From Phenylobacterium sp. J426 (lineage in GTDB: Bacteria > Pseudomonadota > Alphaproteobacteria > Caulobacterales > Caulobacteraceae), in contig NZ_JAJOMY010000001.1 of NCBI RefSeq assembly GCF_024699945.1, forward strand, positions 124,001-188,000: a stretch of 64,000 bases of DNA, written 5' to 3'. Shown piece after piece: positions 8,854 through 20,100 of the stretch. The notes beneath the pieces are model-generated. The model had not been told where the DNA came from, did not search any database, and worked only from the letters and a program-made list of their open reading frames with translations. Positions within the stretch are counted from its first letter, which is position 1. Each line of letters opens with the position of its first letter. A program made the translations under genes and the position numbers.

Positions 8854-9286
8854 ATGGCGCACATCGATCCCGAACGCGAGGCCTGGGAGGTGTTCAAGAC
8901 CTTGCCGCGCGACCAACCGATCCACATGCTGAACCTGATCAGGCTGAAGCCCGCGGCCGAGTACCCCCCCCGGCCATCCGAACCACGGCGAGCCGCTGAC
9001 GGGTCTCGACGCCTACCGGGCCTACGGCCGCACCACCGCCCACATCTTCAAGCGACTGGGCGGACGTCAGGTCTGGGCGGGCAAGCCTCAGGTGACGCTG
9101 ACGGGCCCGGGCTCCGAGACTTGGGACCTCGCGTTCATCGCCGAATATCCGAACGCCGACGCCTTCATCGCCATGGTCCGCGACCCCGAGTACCGCGAAC
9201 TGGTGCAGCACCGCACCGCCGGCGTCGCCGACAGCCGCCTGATCCGGATGAGTCCGGTCGAGCCCGGCGAGGGCTTCGGCGAATAG
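8854..9286 (+). CDS. DUF1330 family protein (frameshifted)
   Basis: MAHIDPEREAWEVFKTLPRD starts a small ferredoxin-fold (dimeric alpha/beta barrel) protein. The frame breaks in a run of eight C at 8964-8971. Removing one C joins it to GLDAYRAYGRTTAHIFKRLG and WDLAFIAEYPNADAFIAMV, the body and conserved end of DUF1330, to a stop at 9286 (about 143 residues). Members are small cytoplasmic proteins with no assigned reaction. The break is most simply a miscounted homopolymer. Divergent from carA. Confidence 0.65.
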
Positions 9287-9345
9287 GCGGGAATGGTGGG
9301 AAGCTTGGCCTGTCGCCTCCCGCGCTTCTGCGGCACCTTGCGGCC

Positions 9346-9591
9346 ATGCTGGCGCTCAGACCCAATTGCGAATGCTGCGACCGCGACCTCCCGCCTGAAG
9401 CGCAGGAGGCCCGCATCTGCACCTTCGAATGCACGTTTTGCGCGGATTGTGCGGACACCCGCCTCGGGGGCGTCTGTCCGAACTGCGGCGGCGAATTGGT
9501 CCGGCGCCCTGTTCGCCCCCCGGCGGCGCTTGCCCGCTTTCCCGCCGCGACCGAGCGCGTCCTGAAAGCCCACGAGGCCTGCGCAGCCTAG
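9346..9591 (+). CDS. DUF1272 zinc-ribbon-like protein
   Basis: This 81-residue protein has the complete DUF1272 signature: MLALRPNCECCDRDLPP, then ARICTFECTFCADCA, then VCPNCGGELVRRPVRPP. Eight or more cysteines in CxxC pairs predict two bound zinc ions. The role is unknown. The family is widespread as single small genes. The ATG at 9346 is the conserved family start. Confidence 0.85.
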   Translation: MLALRPNCECCDRDLPPEAQEARICTFECTFCADCADTRLGGVCPNCGGELVRRPVRPPAALARFPAATERVLKAHEACAA

Positions 9592-9624
9592 GCGGACTCA
9601 CCGGGCTCGCTTAAGAGCCCGCCC

Positions 9625-10320
9625 ATGCGCATCACCACGGTCGGCCTGGATGCCGACGACACGCTTTGGCACAACGAAGGCATCTTCCGCCTGACCCAGG
9701 ACCGCTTCCTGGCGCTGATGGCCGACCATGCCGACAGCGAGGCCCTGCAGGCCCGCCTGCGCGAGGTCGAGAAGCGGAACCTCCGCCTCTACGGTTACGG
9801 CGTGAAAGGCTTCACGCTCTCGATGATCGAGACGGCGATGGAACTCACAGACAACAATGCGCCCGGCCGCCTGATCGCCGAGATCCTCGCCGCCGGTCGC
9901 GAGATGCTGGACCACCCGGTCGAGACCCTGCCGGGCGTGGACCAGGCGCTGGGCGAGCTCGCCGACGAGTACCGCCTCGTGCTCGTCACCAAGGGCGACC
10001 TGCTGCATCAGGAGACCAAGCTCGCCGCCTCGGGCCTGGGCGAGCTGTTCGTCGCCGCCGAGATCGTCTCCGAAAAGGACGCCTCCACCTACGAGCGCGT
10101 TTTCGCCCGCCACGGCACGGGCGCGGCCCAGGCCGTCATGTGCGGCAACTCCATGCGCTCGGACATTCTCCCGGCGCTCGAAGCCGGCGCCTACGCCGCC
10201 CACGTGCCCTATCCGTTGATCTGGGAGCACGAGATGGCCGACGCGCCTCAGAACCACCCGCGCTTCGCCGAACTCCCCGCCATCACCGACCTCCCGGCCT
10301 GGGTCCGCAGCCTCAGCTGA
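9625..10320 (+). CDS. HAD-superfamily hydrolase
   Basis: This 231-residue protein carries HAD motif I as DADDTLWHNEG near the N-terminus, motif II around LVLVTKGD, and motif IV with the acidic pair GNSMRSDILPA replacing the usual GDxxxD. It is a cytosolic phosphatase-like enzyme with an alpha-helical cap, probably acting on a small phosphorylated metabolite that the sequence does not reveal. Motif I has aspartate, as needed for the phospho-enzyme. It precedes the ECF41 promoter. Confidence 0.8.
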   Translation: MRITTVGLDADDTLWHNEGIFRLTQDRFLALMADHADSEALQARLREVEKRNLRLYGYGVKGFTLSMIETAMELTDNNAPGRLIAEILAAGREMLDHPVETLPGVDQALGELADEYRLVLVTKGDLLHQETKLAASGLGELFVAAEIVSEKDASTYERVFARHGTGAAQAVMCGNSMRSDILPALEAGAYAAHVPYPLIWEHEMADAPQNHPRFAELPAITDLPAWVRSLS

Positions 10321-10335
10321 AAATTTCCGGCTGGC

Positions 10336-10362
10336 TGTCACAGCCGACCACCGCCGTCCGTC
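10336..10362 (+). promoter_or_regulatory. ECF41-type promoter
   Basis: TGTCACA (10336-10342), then exactly 16 bases, then CGTC (10359-10362) matches the promoter pattern described for ECF41 sigma factors. It lies just upstream of the three-gene unit whose last gene is an ECF41 sigma factor, so positive autoregulation is likely. The -35 is also the middle of a GGCTG-TCA-CAGCC palindrome. Confidence 0.6.
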
Positions 10363-10389
10363 CTTGGGGCGAACGACGGAGGGCGACAG

Positions 10390-10788
10390 ATGCTACGGAC
10401 CTGGGATCGGTGGGCGGCGGCGCTTCTGGCGCTGGTGTTGGCCGGCAATGCGCTGGCCATGCTGTTCAACGGCCTGGCCTGGTACGGCGCCGTGCCGGGC
10501 GTCACCTCGACCGGTCCTTACAACGCCCACTTCGTCCGCGACATCGGCGCGGCCTATCTGGTCGCGGCCCTGGGCCTGGCGTGGTTCGGGTGGCGCCCGC
10601 GGGAAGGCTGGCCTGCGATGGCGGCCGGCGCGGCATTCCTGACCTTCCATGCGGCTATTCACGTCTACGACGCGACCTGCGGCGGCAGCAGCCCCTGGGC
10701 CGACGTGCGCCGTGACCTCGTGGGCGTCTACCTCTTCGCCGCCCTGCCCCTGACCCTCGCCCTCTTCCGGAAACCGGTGAATGACTGA
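10390..10788 (+). CDS. Small membrane protein in ECF41 operon
   Basis: This predicted 132-residue integral membrane protein has four hydrophobic segments (around residues 10-28, 50-66, 76-90 and 112-126), separated by short loops, with a His/Asp/Cys cluster at FHAAIHVYDATC. I do not recognise a named family. Its stop overlaps the next start by eight bases, and it lies between the ECF41 promoter and the sigma gene, so it is probably part of the ECF41 response. Confidence 0.65.
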   Translation: MLRTWDRWAAALLALVLAGNALAMLFNGLAWYGAVPGVTSTGPYNAHFVRDIGAAYLVAALGLAWFGWRPREGWPAMAAGAAFLTFHAAIHVYDATCGGSSPWADVRRDLVGVYLFAALPLTLALFRKPVND

Positions 10789-11347
10789 GGAGAACACGCT
10801 CATGCTCCGCGCCTACCTGTCCCGCTGGATCGACGGCTTTGAGAAGCGCTACGGCTATGACGCGGGCTACATGCGGCACGTGCTGCGCGTCAGCCCGCCC
10901 AGCCTGATGAAGTTCGCCTTCGGCACGCGCGCCGCCGACGTGAACGCCGCCCCGCACGAGGCCCTGATCGCCGCGGGCCTCGTCGGAACGATGTCCGAGG
11001 ACTGCGGTCCCTGCACCCAGGTCGCCTGTGACATCGCCCTGGAGAACGGCGTCGATCCCGCCGTCCTTCGGGCTGTCTTGGCCGGCGACGAGGCAGGCAT
11101 GGGCGAGACGGCGGCGCTCGCCTACCGGTTCGCCCGCGCCAGCCTCGCTCGCGACATCGAGGCCTGCGATCCGCTGCGCGACGAGATCGTCCGACGCTGG
11201 GGCGACAAGGCGCTCGTCGCGGTCGGCCTCGCGATCACAGCCTCCCGCATGTACCCGACGCTCAAGTACGCCCTGGGCTACGGCAAAGCCTGCACGAAGG
11301 TGACGGTCGGCGGCGAAGCGGTCGCACCGCTTCGGCTGGCGGCGTAG
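10781..11347 (+). CDS. Carboxymuconolactone decarboxylase/AhpD-like protein
   Basis: This 188-residue, mostly helical protein has the AhpD-like redox motif in SEDCGPCTQVACD (CxxC). Genes for carboxymuconolactone-decarboxylase-type proteins are the classic companion of ECF41 sigma factors, and this one sits directly upstream of such a sigma gene. A peroxide- or thiol-linked redox role is plausible from the CxxC, but no substrate can be named. The His expected near the CxxC in true AhpD is not evident, so the activity may differ. Confidence 0.75.
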   Translation: MTEENTLMLRAYLSRWIDGFEKRYGYDAGYMRHVLRVSPPSLMKFAFGTRAADVNAAPHEALIAAGLVGTMSEDCGPCTQVACDIALENGVDPAVLRAVLAGDEAGMGETAALAYRFARASLARDIEACDPLRDEIVRRWGDKALVAVGLAITASRMYPTLKYALGYGKACTKVTVGGEAVAPLRLAA

Positions 11348-11357
11348 GGTGACGCTC

Positions 11358-12218
11358 ATGAACGCCGCCCTCGTCGACGCCTTCGAGGTCCAGCGGCCGC
11401 GGCTGCGCCGGCTGGCCTACCGGATGCTGGGCTCCGTCTCCGAAGCGGAGGACGCGGTGCAGGACGCCTGGCTCCGCTGGACCCGAGCCGCGGAGAAGGT
11501 CGACGATCCCGCCGCCTGGCTGGTGCGCGCCACGACCCGCCTCTGCATCGACCGCCTGCGTCGCGCCAAGGCCGAGCGCGAAGCCTACCGCGGGCCCTGG
11601 CTGCCCGAGCCGCTGATCGAGCCTCTGACCGACGACCCGGTCGAGAAGGCGGAGGAGGTGTCTGTGGCGTTCCTGCTCGCCCTGGAACGGCTGTCACCGC
11701 TGGAGCGCGCCGTCTTCCTGCTGCACGACGTCTTCGACCAGGATTACGCGCAGGTGGCCCAAACCCTGGATCGGACCGAGGCCGCCGTGCGCCAGCTGGC
11801 CAGCCGCGCCCGCGCCCATGTCCAGGACGCCCGCCCCCGCTTCACTGTCGACGAGCACCGCGCCAAGGAGCTGGCCGAGGCTTTCATGATCGCCGCCGCC
11901 GAGGCCGATTACGGCCGCCTCGCCTCGTTGCTCACCGAGGACGCCATCATGGTCACCGACGGCGGCGGCAAGCGGAAGGCGGCCCTGCGGGTCATGGTCG
12001 GCCGCGACGACATCATCGGCCTTTTCCAGGGCATTCGCTGGCGCGCCGGCTTCCCGGAGCAGGGATCGTTCGAGGCCGTGCGCGTCAACGGCTATCCGGG
12101 CCTGCTGCTGCACCTTCCGGACGGGCCGGAGACGATCGCCTTCGAGCCCGGAGAGGACGGCCGCATCGCCGCCATCTACGCCATGCGTAACCCGGAGAAG
12201 CTGGGACACGTGGTCTAG
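11358..12218 (+). CDS. ECF41-family RNA polymerase sigma factor
   Basis: It has sigma regions 2 (RLRRLAYRMLGSVSEAEDAV) and 4 (LEQ-type helix in DYAQVAQTLDRTEAAVRQLA) followed by a SnoaL/NTF2-like C-terminal domain of about 110 residues. The linker DGGGK and the terminal NPEKL (family NPDKL) are the signature motifs of ECF41, whose fused C-terminal domain controls activity in place of a separate anti-sigma factor. ATG at 11358 is preferred over the upstream GTG at 11349 because the family begins MN-x-ALxxAFE. It lies 10 bases after the CMD-like gene. Confidence 0.92.
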   Translation: MNAALVDAFEVQRPRLRRLAYRMLGSVSEAEDAVQDAWLRWTRAAEKVDDPAAWLVRATTRLCIDRLRRAKAEREAYRGPWLPEPLIEPLTDDPVEKAEEVSVAFLLALERLSPLERAVFLLHDVFDQDYAQVAQTLDRTEAAVRQLASRARAHVQDARPRFTVDEHRAKELAEAFMIAAAEADYGRLASLLTEDAIMVTDGGGKRKAALRVMVGRDDIIGLFQGIRWRAGFPEQGSFEAVRVNGYPGLLLHLPDGPETIAFEPGEDGRIAAIYAMRNPEKLGHVV

Positions 12219-12252
12219 CTGCGTCCGAATCGGTCGTATTCTGCGCCGAAAC

Positions 12253-12261
12253 TTATCCACA
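12253..12261 (+). promoter_or_regulatory. Consensus DnaA box upstream of dnaG
   Basis: TTATCCACA, a perfect 9-base DnaA box, lies about 100 bases before the dnaG start. A single exact match can arise by chance, but in a GC-rich genome this AT-rich 9-mer is uncommon, and replication-linked genes are plausible DnaA targets. Confidence 0.4.
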
Positions 12262-12358
12262 CGTCGCCAACACCTCCGGCCGCTCACTCCACACGAGTCT
12301 GCAGGCTGCGGCGGAACGCCGGGTGTCCGCGACGGATGGTTGATGTGATGGCTGCCGG

Positions 12359-14281
12359 ATGGTCGGGCGCTTCGACGAACGCTTCATCGACGAGTTGAAA
12401 GGTCGCCTTCGTCCCTCGGACGTGATCGGCAAGAGCGTGAAGCTGCGCAAGCAGGGCCGCGAGTACGTCGGCCTGTCGCCGTTCAACAAGGAGAAGACGC
12501 CCTCGTTCTACGTGAACGACGAGAAGGGCCAGTTCTTCGATTTCTCGTCGGGCAAGACCGGCGACATCATCAGCTTCGTCCAGGAGACCGAGCGGCTGAC
12601 CTTCGCCGAGGCCGTCGAGAAGCTCGCGGCCGAGGCGGGCATGGCGCTGCCGTCCGTAGACCCGCGCGGCGCCGAGCAGGAGAAGAAGCGCCAGGGTCTG
12701 GCGGACTGGCTGGAGCTCGCCGCCCAGTGGTTCGAGGGCGAGCTGAAGCGCCCGCCGGGCCGCGACGCCCGCGCCTACCTCGAGAAGCGCGGGCTGCCCG
12801 AGAAGGAGTGGGCCCGTTTCCGCATCGGCTTCTCGCCGGCCGGTCGCACCGCGCTGAAGGACTACCTTGTCGCCAAGGGGGCCAAGCCCGGCGAGCTGAT
12901 CGACGCCGGCCTGCTCATCGCGCCCGAGGACGGCGGCGCGCCGTACGACCGATTCCGTGACCGCATCATCTTCCCGATCCTCGATGTCCGCGGCCGGGTG
13001 GTTTCCTTCGGCGGCCGGGCGATGGACCCCGAGGCGCGGGCCAAGTACCTGAACGGCCCTGAGACTGTCGTCTTCCACAAGGGGAACAACCTCTATGGCC
13101 TCTCCGAGGCCCGGAAGATCCTCGCCGCCGCGCGCGGGGACGAAGCGCCGCCGCTTGTGGTGGTCGAGGGCTACATGGACGTCATCGCCTGCCAGCGGGC
13201 CGGCGTTCCGGCCGTGGGGCCCATGGGCACCGCGCTGACCGAGGAGCAGATGGAGGTGCTGTGGCGCCACCATCCCGAGCCCACCCTCTGCTTCGACGGA
13301 GACCGCGCGGGTCGCCAGGCCGCCGGCCGCGCCATCGACCGCGCCCTCCCGCTGCTCAAGCCGGGGAAGAGCTTCAAGTTCGCCATCGTCGAGGGCGGCA
13401 AGGATCCCGACGATGTCCTCCGGGAGCAGGGGCCGGCCGCCCTGAAGGCCCAACTCGAGAAGACTACGCCCTTCGCCGAGGCGTTGTTCATCCGCGAGCG
13501 TGACCTCGAGCCGCTCGACACGCCCGAGCGGAAGACCGCCTTCAAGGTGCGCCTGCGGAAGCTCGCCGCCACGATCGCCGACGCTGACCTCGCCCAGGCC
13601 TACAAGGACGATCTGCTGGGGCGCTTCGAGCAGCTCTGGCCACGCGGCGCCCCACCCGTCTATGAGCCCGGCGCCGCCGGCCGCGCGCTGGCCAAGCACG
13701 GCTGGTCCAAGCGCAAGGCGGCGGTCGCCGGCGCCAGCGACGAAGGCAAGCGGGCGGCCCACGCGATGCTGAGAAGCTCGCCTCGGCCGCTGGCCGCCGC
13801 CCTCGCCGTAGCCGCCCTCCACGATCCGTCGCTGATCGACGACTCGATCGAGCTGGTCGGCGCGCGGGGGTTCGGCGACGAGAAGCTGGACGCCATCGCC
13901 CGGGAGCTGGTCAGCCTGCGCTATGAGGCCGACGAGGCCGAGTTCGACACCGTCGTGCGTCGCCTCCGCAGCCGCGGCGTCCCCGACGAGGACCTCGCCC
14001 GGTTGGAACGGGACGCCCGTCTGGCCGGGGTCGCCGCTCCGTTCCTGGACGCAGGAGCCGCCCGCGACCGGGTCCGGGCCCTCTGGCGCGAGGCCTTCGA
14101 CCTGCTGATGAAGCTGGAATCCCTCGAGCGCGCCGTGGAGTCGGCGGTGGGCGACATGGCCCGTGACCCGAGCGCCCACCAGGCCCTGGTCAACCTGAAG
14201 GCGGAGCGCGACCACCTCCGCCGGCTGGTCAACTCGGACTGGGCCAATGAGAGCGACAGCAAGCCCGTTCTGCCCCACTGA
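12359..14281 (+). CDS. dnaG: DNA primase
   Basis: This 640-residue primase makes RNA primers at the replication fork. The order is an N-terminal CHC2-type domain (LRPSDVIGKSVKLRKQGREY), the catalytic TOPRIM core (VVVEGYMDVIACQRAG and CFDGDRAGRQAAGRAI, carrying the acidic metal ligands) and a C-terminal helicase-binding domain. The N-terminal domain reads GLSPFNKEKTPSF and FFDFSSGKTGD: all four zinc-binding Cys/His positions of the E. coli enzyme are replaced. The rest looks intact, so the enzyme should work, but without that zinc. rpoD follows, as in the classic macromolecular-synthesis order, but without rpsU. Confidence 0.96.
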   Translation: MVGRFDERFIDELKGRLRPSDVIGKSVKLRKQGREYVGLSPFNKEKTPSFYVNDEKGQFFDFSSGKTGDIISFVQETERLTFAEAVEKLAAEAGMALPSVDPRGAEQEKKRQGLADWLELAAQWFEGELKRPPGRDARAYLEKRGLPEKEWARFRIGFSPAGRTALKDYLVAKGAKPGELIDAGLLIAPEDGGAPYDRFRDRIIFPILDVRGRVVSFGGRAMDPEARAKYLNGPETVVFHKGNNLYGLSEARKILAAARGDEAPPLVVVEGYMDVIACQRAGVPAVGPMGTALTEEQMEVLWRHHPEPTLCFDGDRAGRQAAGRAIDRALPLLKPGKSFKFAIVEGGKDPDDVLREQGPAALKAQLEKTTPFAEALFIRERDLEPLDTPERKTAFKVRLRKLAATIADADLAQAYKDDLLGRFEQLWPRGAPPVYEPGAAGRALAKHGWSKRKAAVAGASDEGKRAAHAMLRSSPRPLAAALAVAALHDPSLIDDSIELVGARGFGDEKLDAIARELVSLRYEADEAEFDTVVRRLRSRGVPDEDLARLERDARLAGVAAPFLDAGAARDRVRALWREAFDLLMKLESLERAVESAVGDMARDPSAHQALVNLKAERDHLRRLVNSDWANESDSKPVLPH

Positions 14282-14710
14282 CGCATGGGGTCACCACGGT
14301 CCGGCAGTAGGACTGTCGGAAATAGCCGAGCGAATTCATTCCCCTTGTGATGGTAGGGGCATCTTGACTTGGGCGAGTCAGCACGCCATCTGGCGGCGTG
14401 CGGATTTAGCGCGCTGTCGACAGGCATCCACCGGGCCGCTGCGACCTTCTCGGGCGCGCCCACTTTTGAAGCCGGTGCCTCCCTCGATGCGTGGTGATCC
14501 CAGGGCTTGCGCTGCGGGGGGCGACCTTCGCGGTCGCTCAGACGTGGCCAGGCCATGTCGGGTGGAGCAAGGCCCTGCACACGCACGATCAGAACGGAAC
14601 GAATTGGACGGGAAGCGGGTCGTAACGTCGCGCCCCCTCAGTATTTTGACCGTCGCCCATTATCTGGGGCCCGCCTCTTGCACGACGCGGGACCCACGCC
14701 GGAGAACTCG
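14282..14710. other. dnaG-rpoD intergenic region, no gene seen
   Basis: This 429-base gap has no convincing reading frame. Its length suggests that rpoD has its own promoters, but I could not fit a clear -35/-10 pair. A TTGACC at 14646 lacks a well-spaced -10. Confidence 0.5.
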
Positions 14711-16634
<1,924 letters not shown>

Positions 16635-16643
16635 GCCCGAGCC

Positions 16644-17045
16644 TTACCGGGGGATGGTTACGGCCGCCCCCGGCGGCGCCTGGTCTATGGTCATCAGCCG
16701 CACGGGCTCGTCGCCCAGCACCACCGCCTCGTGCCACTGCTCGACGGCGTCGACCAGCCAGTCCCCGGGCTTCGGCTCCGACACGGTTCCGGTGTCGAGG
16801 TTCGTGACCCTGAGGCGTCCCGAGAGCACCTGCACCACCCGCGGATAGGGATGCTTGTGCGCGGCGAGTCGGCCGCCCGCCGGGATCGTGGTCTCGGACA
16901 CCGTCACCCGAAGCGGGCCCGACGGCGCCGTGATCGGCTGGCCGGTGAGCGTCGCGTCGAGGCTCGCGAGCGGCCGGGTCACGGCCTGGGCCATCGCGGG
17001 CCCGGCGGCCAGGGTGAGTATCGAGATGAGGAGCGCGGTTCGCAT
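16644..17045 (-). CDS. Secreted cupin-domain protein
   Basis: This 133-residue protein has a signal peptide (MRTALLISILTLAAGPAMAQ) followed by one cupin barrel: AAHKHPYPRVVQVLSGRL holds the first metal-binding motif, and KPGDWLVDAVEQWHEAV the second. It probably binds one metal in the periplasm. Substrate is unknown. It lies on the same strand as the TonB receptor but is separated from it by a strong terminator. Confidence 0.75.
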   Translation of the reverse strand: MRTALLISILTLAAGPAMAQAVTRPLASLDATLTGQPITAPSGPLRVTVSETTIPAGGRLAAHKHPYPRVVQVLSGRLRVTNLDTGTVSEPKPGDWLVDAVEQWHEAVVLGDEPVRLMTIDQAPPGAAVTIPR

Positions 17046-17099
17046 CGGCGGACGATGGCGCACCGCGCGCCGGGCTGCAAACCCTCGCCGCAACGCAAA

Positions 17100-17125
17100 G
17101 GGCCCGCCGCTGGCGCGGCGGGCCC
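17100..17125 (-). terminator. Terminator after TonB receptor gene
   Basis: GGGCCCGCCGC (17100-17110) and GCGGCGGGCCC (17115-17125) form a perfect 11-bp stem with a four-base loop. On the minus strand the stem is followed by CTTTGCG, a weak T tail. It lies 22 bases after the receptor stop codon. Confidence 0.75.
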
Positions 17126-17146
17126 CTGCCCCGGAAGGCGTTGCTC

Positions 17147-20100
17147 CTAGAAGCTGGCCTTCACGCCCATGTAGAAGTAGCGGCCCAGCGGCCCAACGGG
17201 CGTCGCGCCCGAGGTGAAGGCCCCGGCGCCGGTCGAGCCCACGCCGGTCGTGCCGCGGTCCGGCAGCTGGTTGGTGAAGTTGTTCACCCCGCCATAGAGC
17301 GCATATCGATCCTGCAGAGTGTACTGCACCTGGATGTCGTGCGTGGCGCGCTCCGAGTAGTACCAGTACTTCTCCGGCACATAGTTCGGGTTCGAGGCGC
17401 GACGCTCGTCGGTGTAACGCTTCGTCTTGTCGAACCAGTTGAAGCCGTAGTTGACCGCCAGGTCGTTCCACATCCAGGTCAGATCGAAGTTGGCCTGCCA
17501 CTTCGGCGCGCCGGCGTAGCCCAGCTCGCTCGACGGATCGGCGCCCTCCAGTTCGGTGAACTCCAGCTTCGTCGTGCGGTTGGCCGCCAGCGACAGCTGG
17601 AACTCGCCCAGGTCCCGCTCAAGCCCGAAGTCGGTCGGACGGAACCGGTACTGGGCCACGATGTCGAAGCCCTCGGTTTCGTACTTCGACACGTTCACCG
17701 AATACTCCTGGAAGGAGTCCACGAACCCGGCCCCGTTCCGGGTGAACAGGTCGCAGAAGGTGTTCGGCTGCTCGAGGTCGTAGCAGCTCTCGATGATGGT
17801 GTTGGCCGTGAACAGGTTCACGGCGTCCTTCAGGCGGATGCGGTAGTAGTCCACCGACAGCGACAGGCCCGGCGCGAAGCGCGGCGTGACCACCGCCCCG
17901 AGGGTCCAGGTGTCGCCCTTCTCCGGCCCGAGGTTCGGATTGCCGCCGATGACGCCTTCCACGGACGAGGACGTGGTGTTGATGAACTGGGCTGCGACGG
18001 GATCGAAGCCGAGCGCCGCCGTGCAGTTGGCGAGCCGGAATTGGCTGCCGGCGTTCACGTTCCGATAGTCGCAGGGGTCCGTGATCGTGCGGAAGGTCTG
18101 GCTCTGCGGCAGGAACAGCTCATTGATGTTCGGCGCCCGCACCGCCCGCGCGCGGCTGGCGCGGATCATGACGTCGTCGGTGACCCGCCACTGGCCGCCC
18201 ACGTTCCACGTGTGGGTGGTGCTGATGGTCGAGTAGTCCGAGAAGCGATAGGCCAGGTTCACGTCCAGCGACTGGATGAACGGCAGGTCCCTGACGATCG
18301 GGGCCGCCAGTTCGCCGAACAGCTCGTAGACGTCGAAGGCGCCGGTGCTGATGGCGCCCTGGCCAAGCCAGGTGACGTCATAGCCGTACTGCGCCCCCAG
18401 CAGTTCGTCGTCCGACGGCGTGTAGCGGCTCTTCTCCTTGCGATACTCCGCGCCCAGCACGAAGCCGACGGGGCCGGCCGGCAGGCTGAAGAAGCCCTCC
18501 GTGTTCCCCGAGATGTACCCGTTCAGCACGTGCTGCTCGATCTTGGCCGACGACTGGGCCACGCCGTTGATCCAGGCGCGCGCCTCATCCGAGACGTTGT
18601 CGCCGAAGATGTTCACCGGCACGCAGCCCCGCGCGTTCGGGGCGTAGACGCTGGTCCAGGCGGCCGCGTCGATGCTGTTGCCGAAGAGGTCGCCGTACGG
18701 GATGGCGCTGGGATCCAGGCTGGACCGGCAGACGATGTTCCCCGTCGCCGGGTCGCGCACGGCGTCGATGGCGGCGAACCAGCGGAGGTTGTTCCGGTTG
18801 TTGAGCTCCCGGTTGGTCTCCTTGGTCTGGCCGTAGGTGTAGGACAGGTTGTAGGCGACGTTCGGCGACAGGTCGCCTTCCAGGCCCACCACCGAGCGGA
18901 ACGTCTCCCGCTCCACCTTCCGCTGCACCTGGCCCAGGTCGAAGTTGTCGCGACCGACCAGCACGCCAGGCTCGGGAAGCCAGGTGTCGGCCGTCGCCCA
19001 CCCGCCCGGGGCCAGGGCGCTGGCGCGGATGCTGGCTGGGATGAACGGATTGTCGATCGGGACGAAGATCCCGTAGTCGAACGTCGGCTGCGAGGTGAAG
19101 GCGGTCTTGGCGTTGTTGTACTTGAATTCGCCGAACAGTCGGTGGTTCGAGCTCAGCTCGAAGGTGCTGGCCACATAGCCGGTCCAGCGCTCGAGGCCCG
19201 GCAGCAGCTCGGTCTGGAACAGGTCTGTCGGCGTGCCCGAGCCGCCGATCATCGAGAAGCCGCCGGCGTAGAGGCCGTCGCGCCAGGGCTGGCCGTCGCC
19301 CTGGAAGTTGGCGCCCGAACGCGACGAGGCGTTGTCGTTCGAGAACACCGCGCCGCCGGTCGCCGTGTCGATGTAGCGGACGTCGCGCGCGAAGCTGAGG
19401 TCGTACGTCCCCCAGACCGACGCATCCAGCCCGCTATCGTAGCGCATCGGGTTGTTGATCAGCACCTCGCGCTGGCCGGGGCGCGAGAACTTGCGGTCCT
19501 GCGGCGCGAGCGCATCGGTGTTGGAGTATTCGCCCGCCACCATGATGTTCAGCCGGCCGCCGAGGAAATTCTTGCCCCCGACCGCACTGAGGAAGCTCGT
19601 CTCGCCGCCGCCCAGGTCCGACCAGCTGTACTGGGTGCGGATGTCCAGGCCCTCGAAGTTCTTCTTGGTGATGAAGTTCACCACCCCCGACACGCCGTCG
19701 GCGCCATAGACCGCCGAGGCGCCGCCCGTCTGGACCTCCACCCGGTCGATCAGGGCCACCGGGATGGCGTTGGTGTCCACCGAAGAGGAGCCGGGGTCGC
19801 CGGCCACGTGACGGCGGCCGTCCACCAGCACCAGGGTGCGCTTCTCCCCGAGGTTCCGGAGGTTCAGCAAGTTCAGGCCCACCGAGGCCCGGTTGCCGGC
19901 GTTCGCCAGATCCTGACTGTCGGTGGAGCCGACCAGGGCCGGATAGCTCTGCATCAGATCGGTGACGTTGGTGATGCCCGAGCGTGCGATCGCTTCGCTG
20001 GTGACGGTGCTCACCGGCGCCGGGGCGGTGAAGTCCTGCAGGCGCAGACGCGAGCCGGTGACGACCAGCTCTTCGACGGCCACGTCGCCAGGGGCGGCCG

